Positions 6,544 to 10,387 of a stretch of DNA of 10,387 nt are shown here, piece by piece. The DNA is from Betaproteobacteria bacterium (GTDB lineage: Bacteria; Pseudomonadota; Gammaproteobacteria; Burkholderiales; Casimicrobiaceae): contig VBCZ01000400.1 in NCBI GenBank assembly GCA_005889025.1, forward strand, positions 1 through 10,387, given 5' to 3'. The translations under genes and the position numbers were made by a program. Each line of letters starts with the position of its first letter. Within the stretch, counting starts at the first letter, position 1. The notes below the pieces were generated by a model. That model did not search any database. It worked only from the letters and a program-made list of their open reading frames with translations, and was not told where the DNA came from.

Positions 6544-6633
6544 CGTCATTCCCGCGAAAGCGGGAATCCATTGGCTGTGAAAACAAATGGATTCCGGCTC
6601 GCGCCCGGCTCCGCAGGCTTAGCCGGAATGACG
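6544..6633. mobile_element. MITE-like palindromic repeat with dRS3-type core
   Basis: A 90-base element with nine-base terminal inverted repeats, CGTCATTCC at 6544-6552 and GGAATGACG at 6625-6633. The left arm contains ATTCCCGCGAAAGCGGGAAT (6548-6567), which fits the Neisseria dRS3 pattern ATTCCC-N8-GGGAAT. AATCCATT (6565-6572) pairs with AATGGATT (6586-6593), and ATTCCGGCT (6591-6599) pairs with AGCCGGAAT (6621-6629). The whole can fold into nested or alternative hairpins. It carries no gene. Similar short repeats are widespread in proteobacterial intergenic DNA, and it may be an insertion site or transcript-processing element. I see no clear target-site duplication. Confidence 0.7.
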
Positions 6634-6699
6634 GCAATTTATGCAACGAATTTGCGACGCACCAGCCGAACGAAACCACACATCGAGTCGCCGCCTCAA

Positions 6700-6705
6700 T
6701 ATAAT
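6700..6705 (+). promoter_or_regulatory. Candidate -10 box (TATAAT) of the repeat-protein gene
   Basis: A perfect TATAAT lies 39 bases before the ATG at 6745, giving a predicted leader of about 33 bases. No TTGACA-like hexamer is seen 16-18 bases upstream, so the promoter may be weak or activator-dependent. Confidence 0.4.
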
Positions 6706-6744
6706 CATCTCTGGACAGATAGGAATCCAGTTGAAGGCTTGGCC

Positions 6745-8272
6745 ATGGTGACACGCAGTTCGAGGCGCATGCATACAGGTGCCCTGCTGCGGATAAGCGC
6801 AGCAATGCTGGCGCTCGCTTCGTGCACGCTAAGCGCGGCACTGCAAGCGCAGCCGGCTTATTCGGCGGCGTTCGTCTCGCAGACGGTGCCGTCCTTCATC
6901 CAGCTCCAGACTGCGGCGTCGGTTTCGGTGACAATGCAGAATACCGGCAAGGCAACCTGGTACCGCGCCGAAGGCGACGTCTTCCTGGCAACGCAGGAAC
7001 CGCAGGACAATTATTACTGGTGCATCCAGGACAACCGATACGGCAGTCACAGCGGAAACCGCGTTCTTCTTCCTTATGACGTGGCTCCGAATCAGCAAGT
7101 CACGTTCAATTTTGTGGTGAAGCCGCTCTCCTGCTTTTTCGCAGCGACATCGCCACTTCGCTTTCGGATGCTGTCGCAACTGCACGGAACCTTCGGCGAA
7201 GAAACCCCCGATCACCGAGACGTTCAGGAACACGACGACTGCGACGTGGCATCCGAGCGACGGGTACACGCTAGGACCGGCGGGACCCACAGGCAACACG
7301 ACCTGGGGCGTGACCCCGGTTCCGTTGCCGGCATCGGTGGCGCCGGGCGCAACGGTAACCTTCACATTTTTTATCGTGGCACCGGCCACGGTGGGCACTT
7401 ACAATTTCCAGTGGCAGATGAACACCGCCGCGGGCCTACCCTTCGGCAGCGTGTCTCCTGCGACGCAGGTGCAGGTGATTGCGGCGGGTCCCGCGAACTA
7501 CGAAGGTCTGTGGTGGAACAGCCCGGCCGGCTCGGAGTCCGGATGGGGTATCAACCTCGCGCATCAAGGCGACATCATTTTTGCGACGTGGTTTACGTAT
7601 GACCTCGCTGGCAAGGCGTGGTGGCTGACCATGACCGCGCCGCTGACCTCGACCGGCGTCTATACGGGCACGCTGTTCAGCGAGACCGGGCCGCCCTTCA
7701 ACTCGGTGCCCTTCCTCCCGACACAGGTGCGCGGCACCGTGGTCGGCAGCGGAACGCTCACCTTCACCGATCTCAATACCGGTACATTCAAGTACACGGT
7801 CAATGGCATCACGCAAACCAAGCCCATTACCCGCGAAGTGTTCGGCCAGTTGCCGACGTGCACCTTCGGCATTCAGACCGACCTGACGCTCGCCTACAAC
7901 TATCAGGACCTGTGGTGGGCGGCACCCGCGGATTCCGAGTCGGGATGGGGAGTCAATCTCACGCACCAGGGAGACACGATCTTTGCAACGTGGTTTACAT
8001 ACGACCTCGATCGGACCCCGCTGTGGCTTGCGGTCACGGCGCCGAAGACCGCCATGGGTACCTACGGCGGTACGCTCTATAGGACAACCGGACCGGCCTT
8101 CAACGCGGTGCCGTTCCTCCCGGCCAGCGTGATCGCCACCGCAGTCGGCACTGCAACTTTCACCTTCAGCGACGGCAACACGGGAACGTTCGACTACACG
8201 GTCAACGGCATGACCCAGACCAAGGCGATCACGCGCGAGGTCTTCGCCACACGCGGAACGGTTTGTCAGTAA
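6745..8272 (+). pseudogene. Secreted Ig-like / GLWW-repeat protein interrupted by a frame change
   Basis: Begins ATGGTGACACGC with GAAGG seven bases upstream. Residues 1-35 are an export signal (LLRISAAMLALASCTLSAALQA). LASC at 24-27 fits a lipobox, but a Sec peptidase I site at LQA-QP is equally likely. Residues 42-155 form one Ig-like domain of the NBR1-associated type (FVSQTVPSF, SVTMQNTGKATW, NPQDN-like EPQDNYYW). The frame is then lost: 6745-7209 reads in one frame, and from 7211 the coding sense continues one base out of register with FRNTTTATWHPSDGYTLG. This second Ig-like domain lacks its first strands. It ends near 7487 and is followed by two GLWW repeats up to the TAA at 8270-8272. 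Without the break the product would be about 508 residues. One extra C in the run at 7205-7209 would explain the frame, but a larger deletion fits the missing strands better. If read as is, the first frame runs on to a stop near 7600. Confidence 0.8.
7496..8269 (+). repeat. Two tandem ~134-residue GLWW repeats
   Basis: Unit 1 starts at 7496 (NYEGLWWNSPAGSESGWG) and unit 2 at 7898 (NYQDLWWAAPADSESGWG), a period of 402 bases. Both contain NLxHQGDxIFATWFTYDL, then an aromatic W-L segment, a TGP-FN-VPFLP segment, T-TF-D-NTGTF-YTVNG, and TQTK-ITREVF. Base identity is high in the core but third positions differ, so the duplication is not recent. The Trp/Gly-rich beta pattern suggests a beta-sheet domain exposed outside the cell. 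I recall such repeats from unannotated betaproteobacterial secreted proteins but no assigned function. Confidence 0.85.
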
Positions 8273-8393
8273 CTTATCCTTTCCCTTGAGCGAAGTCGTG
8301 GGTGATCGTCTCGGTGCTCGACCCATCGCTTCGTCCGCGGCCGATCGAAAACGCGTCCGAACCGGCGTTCTTGTTGCCGCTTACTGGACGAAT

Positions 8394-9383
8394 TTATTCG
8401 ATCACCCTGTCGGCGCGCAGGAAGATCGAATCGGGAAATTTGATACCGAGTGCTTTCGCGGCTCTCATGTTTATTACCAGCTCGAACGTGGTTGGCTGCT
8501 CGATGGGGAGATCTGCGGGCTTTGCGCCCCTGAGAATTTTGTCTACGTAGGCGGCCGCACGGCGAAACTGATTCGAAATGTTTGGTCCATACGAGATGAG
8601 GCCACCGGCATCGACAAAGTCGCTCGATTCGTAGATTGCCGGAAGTCGTTGTGCAGCAGCGAACTCGACTATGCGCAAGCGCTGACTCCGGGTAAAGGGG
8701 TCGACGAGCAGTAAAAGCGCCTCAGGACGCTCACGAACGATGGCTTCAAAAGCCGCGTCCAGCTCGCGCGTATCCCGCACCTCCACTGAGCGAACGCTTA
8801 AGCCCACCGCGGGAGCTGCTGTCCGAGCTTGCTCAAACCGAGCGCGCATGCCTACGTAGTCCGGATTCCAGAGAACGTCCATGGCATGCGCAACCTTGGG
8901 AAACATCTCTTTGAGCAACTGAATTCGTTTTTCGCCCAGCTCAGCAGACATTACCGACAGGCCGGTAATATTGCCGCCCGGGTGTGCAAGGCTTGCGACC
9001 AGCCCATCCCCGACAGGATCGGAGCTGAGAGGCATCACAATGGGAATCGTCCGCGTCGCCTGGCGGGCCGCGACGACCGATGGCGAGCTCGCCGCGACAA
9101 TGATATCGACCTTCAACTGAACCAGCTCGGCGGCCAGGGCCGGCAGCCGTTCGAGCTTGCCTTCCCCCCAGCGAACCTCGAGTTGAAAATTTTTCCCTTC
9201 TACGTAGCCCAATTCGCGCAGCCCGTCTCGAAACGCCTGCAGCTGGGTCTCGGTACCTTGCGCGGACGCCGCAAATAGAAAACCAATTCGCGCGATCTTG
9301 GCTGGTTGCTGAGCAAACGACAGGAGCGGCGCCGCGAGCGCGGCTGCCATAAGCGCAAGAACAAATCTGCGTCGCGTATTCAT
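8394..9383 (-). CDS. ABC transporter substrate-binding protein (PF04392 type)
   Basis: A periplasmic protein expected to capture a small solute for an ABC importer; the ligand is not readable. The 329-residue length is typical. Residues 1-24 are a Sec signal peptide (RRRFVLALMAAALAAPLLSFA, cut before QQPAKI). The mature part starts ARIGFLFA and continues with FRDGLRELGYVEGKNFQLEVRWGEG and LVQLKVDIIVAASSPSVVAARQAT. Next come IPIVMPLSSDPVGDGLVASLAHPGGNITGLS and the C-terminal NMRAAKALGIKFPDSIFLRADRVIE, all hallmarks of this type 1 periplasmic-binding fold family. Start ATG 9383 has GGAGG at 9391-9395, seven bases upstream. No permease or ATPase gene is adjacent, as is common for this family in Burkholderiales and Bradyrhizobium, where such proteins are often orphans. 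Its gene diverges from the GrdB-like gene. Confidence 0.95.
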   Translation of the reverse strand: MNTRRRFVLALMAAALAAPLLSFAQQPAKIARIGFLFAASAQGTETQLQAFRDGLRELGYVEGKNFQLEVRWGEGKLERLPALAAELVQLKVDIIVAASSPSVVAARQATRTIPIVMPLSSDPVGDGLVASLAHPGGNITGLSVMSAELGEKRIQLLKEMFPKVAHAMDVLWNPDYVGMRARFEQARTAAPAVGLSVRSVEVRDTRELDAAFEAIVRERPEALLLLVDPFTRSQRLRIVEFAAAQRLPAIYESSDFVDAGGLISYGPNISNQFRRAAAYVDKILRGAKPADLPIEQPTTFELVINMRAAKALGIKFPDSIFLRADRVIE

Positions 9384-9390
9384 CCGATCG

Positions 9391-9395
9391 CCTCC
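9391..9395 (-). promoter_or_regulatory. Ribosome binding site of the ABC substrate-binding gene
   Basis: GGAGG on the minus strand, seven bases before the ATG at 9383; near-consensus and fixing the start. Confidence 0.8.
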
Positions 9396-9480
9396 AAATC
9401 GCCGGCACAGCCGACTGACTCGACGTTATTATCAACGCTTGTCAATCAGCTTGCGAGGCGTTGCACAGCGATTTCGCGAC

Positions 9481-9511
9481 TTGACGACACCGGTAATTCC
9501 CAACGTATAGT
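9481..9511 (+). promoter_or_regulatory. Candidate sigma-70 promoter of the GrdB-like gene
   Basis: TTGACG at 9481-9486 and TATAGT at 9506-9511 each match the consensus in five of six bases. The spacer is 19 bases, longer than the ideal 17, so strength may be limited. Transcription would start near 9518, about 26 bases before the GTG. Confidence 0.5.
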
Positions 9512-9532
9512 GTCTGATTTTCACGCGTCAGC

Positions 9533-9539
9533 GAGGTGA
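9533..9539 (+). promoter_or_regulatory. Ribosome binding site deciding the GTG start at 9544
   Basis: GAGGTGA matches the anti-Shine-Dalgarno well, with GAGG seven bases before the GTG. This supports the GTG start over any later codon. Confidence 0.75.
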
Positions 9540-9543
9540 TCCA

Positions 9544-10387
9544 GTGAGGGAGCCGCCCACGATCATCGGCCGATATGGTTTCGCCGAGAAACACGACGTG
9601 CCGATCCCTTACCTGAAAAGGATCCGCGAGTACTACGAGGCGCTGGGCTATGGCGCGCCGTACGAGTGGGCGCACTACGCCGCCGTGCCGTTCCATCCGC
9701 TGAACCGGCGGCTGTCTGAAAGCCGGGTCGCGCTGATCACGACGGCGGCTCCCTATCAGGCGGACAAAGGCGATCAGGGGCCGGGAGCACCCTACAACGC
9801 AAAGGCAAAGTTCTACACCGTCTATTCCGGGGATGCGGCGAAGGACCACGACCTCCGCATCTCGCATGTCGCCATCGACCGCAAGCACACGACGGCCGAG
9901 GATCCTGCCGCCTATTTTCCGTTGGCCGCGCTGCGTCGGAGTGCGATCTCGGGCCGCATTGGCTCGGTGGCTCCGCGCTTTCACGGCGCCCCGACCAACC
10001 GCAGCCATCGCGTCACGCGCGAAGTCGATGGCCCGGAGATCGTCGCGCTTTGCATCGCTGACGAAGTCGATGCCGCCATCCTGGTTCCCAATTGCCCCGT
10101 CTGCCACCAGACCGTCAGCCTCGCCGCGCGTCTGCTGGAGGAGAACGGCATCTCTACCATCGTCATGGGCTGTGCCAAGGACATCGTCGAGTATGTCGGC
10201 GTGCCTCGCTTTCTGTTCTCCGATTTTCCGCTTGGCAACAGCGCAGGACGTCCCAAGGACCGCGAATCGCAAACCTTCACTCTCGATCTGGCGCTCAAGG
10301 TACTCGAATCCGCACCGGCTCCTCGGACGACCGTGCAATCCCCGCTCACCTGGAGTGCCAGCGCTGACTGGAAGCTCGATTACTGTA
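9544..10387 (+). CDS. GrdB/PrdB-like reductase family protein, Cys form (3' end cut by window edge)
   Basis: Resembles the selenoprotein B component of glycine/sarcosine/betaine/D-proline reductases. The first 281 residues are visible; the true C-terminus is off-window. No signal peptide or membrane span is seen. An N-terminal part contains PYLKRIREYYEALGY and RVALITTAAPY (61-71). RISHVAIDRK (105-114) resembles the conserved segment before the proposed catalytic region. LVPNCPVCHQTVSLAARLLEENG (180-202) holds the C-x-x-C-H motif (Cys184, Cys187, His188). MGCAKDIVEYVGVPRFLFSDFPLGNSAGRP follows (208-237). In selenoprotein members a Sec stands at the first position of the equivalent motif; here the codon at 10093-10095 is TGC. 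A redox role on a small molecule is likely, but the substrate is unknown. The GTG start is supported by GAGGTGA. The rest of the stand-alone reductase complex (GrdA/GrdC or PrdA) is not in the window. Confidence 0.85.
   Translation, partial: MREPPTIIGRYGFAEKHDVPIPYLKRIREYYEALGYGAPYEWAHYAAVPFHPLNRRLSESRVALITTAAPYQADKGDQGPGAPYNAKAKFYTVYSGDAAKDHDLRISHVAIDRKHTTAEDPAAYFPLAALRRSAISGRIGSVAPRFHGAPTNRSHRVTREVDGPEIVALCIADEVDAAILVPNCPVCHQTVSLAARLLEENGISTIVMGCAKDIVEYVGVPRFLFSDFPLGNSAGRPKDRESQTFTLDLALKVLESAPAPRTTVQSPLTWSASADWKLDYC

Larger units (their letters stand above)
6265..6744. other. 480-base intergenic stretch rich in dyads
   Basis: No gene is supported. Open frames reading through it contain stretches such as SFPRKRES and LRRLSRNDG, the familiar shadow translation of a dispersed ATTCCC...GGGAAT repeat. 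The stretch contains a 7-2-7 palindrome at 6383-6398, a weak 6-base dyad TTTCGG/CCGAAA (6433-6438 with 6446-6451), GATCCCGGGATC at 6493-6504, an 8-base stem at 6511-6531, and a MITE-like element at 6544-6633. A TATAAT box at 6700-6705 precedes the repeat-protein gene. It separates the divergent GNAT operon (minus) and the repeat-protein gene (plus). Confidence 0.6.

Noticed and set aside
6271..6744. A long open frame that would extend the repeat-protein gene upstream by about 158 codons.
   Set aside because: It reads through the MITE-like repeat, its translation shows the typical repeat shadow, and a good ribosome site and export signal fit the ATG at 6745.
7436..8326. A 296-codon minus-strand frame opposite the GLWW repeats.
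   Set aside because: Antisense shadow of a strongly patterned tandem repeat; Arg-rich without domain features.
9442..10338. A 298-codon minus-strand frame opposite the GrdB-like gene.
   Set aside because: The plus strand has a family match, ribosome site and promoter; the minus-strand translation shows no domain.

Overview
The window looks like chromosomal DNA of a GC-rich proteobacterium, most likely a betaproteobacterium (Burkholderiales-like) or a close relative. This rests on the families present: an orphan ABC-type substrate-binding protein of the PF04392 kind, an exported MmgE/PrpD protein, an extracellular PHB depolymerase with a fibronectin III domain, and a secreted protein with GLWW-type repeats. 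A dRS3-like ATTCCC...GGGAAT repeat points the same way. The assignment is inference; no rRNA or tRNA is present to fix it.

Layout, left to right. (1) 1-1176, minus: the N-terminal 392 residues of a class III nucleotidyl cyclase with a Cys4 zinc-ribbon-like motif, cut by the window edge. (2) 1377-1793, minus: a small single-span membrane protein with a Cys/Arg-rich tail. (3) 1794-2239: a gene-poor stretch with a terminator-like hairpin. (4) 2240-2416, plus: a 58-residue membrane protein. (5) 2482-4065, minus: a secreted type 2 (circularly permuted) PHB depolymerase. (6) 4099-4164: a REPIN-like pair of palindromes. (7) 4232-6255, minus: a coupled two-gene operon, a GNAT acetyltransferase followed by a Tat-signal MmgE/PrpD protein, sharing a GTGA stop/start. 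(8) 6265-6744: an intergenic stretch with several dyads, including a roughly 90-base MITE-like element. (9) 6745-8272, plus: a secreted Ig-like and GLWW-repeat protein broken by a frame change near 7205-7211. (10) 8394-9383, minus: an ABC substrate-binding lipoprotein-like or periplasmic protein. (11) 9544-10387, plus: the start of a GrdB/PrdB-like reductase in which Cys stands at the probable selenocysteine site, cut by the right edge. Genes 10 and 11 diverge from a shared 160-base region.

Only the GNAT-MmgE/PrpD pair is clearly one transcription unit. The remaining genes look like independent units: signalling (cyclase), polymer scavenging (PHB depolymerase), envelope or secreted proteins, and solute uptake. 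I see no CRISPR array, phage, integrase, transposase, toxin-antitoxin pair or recognisable defence island. I cannot support a claim of a new multi-gene system. The most unusual points are the Tat-exported MmgE/PrpD coupled to a GNAT, the broken repeat protein whose frame change coincides with missing Ig-domain strands, and the Cys-form GrdB-like protein.
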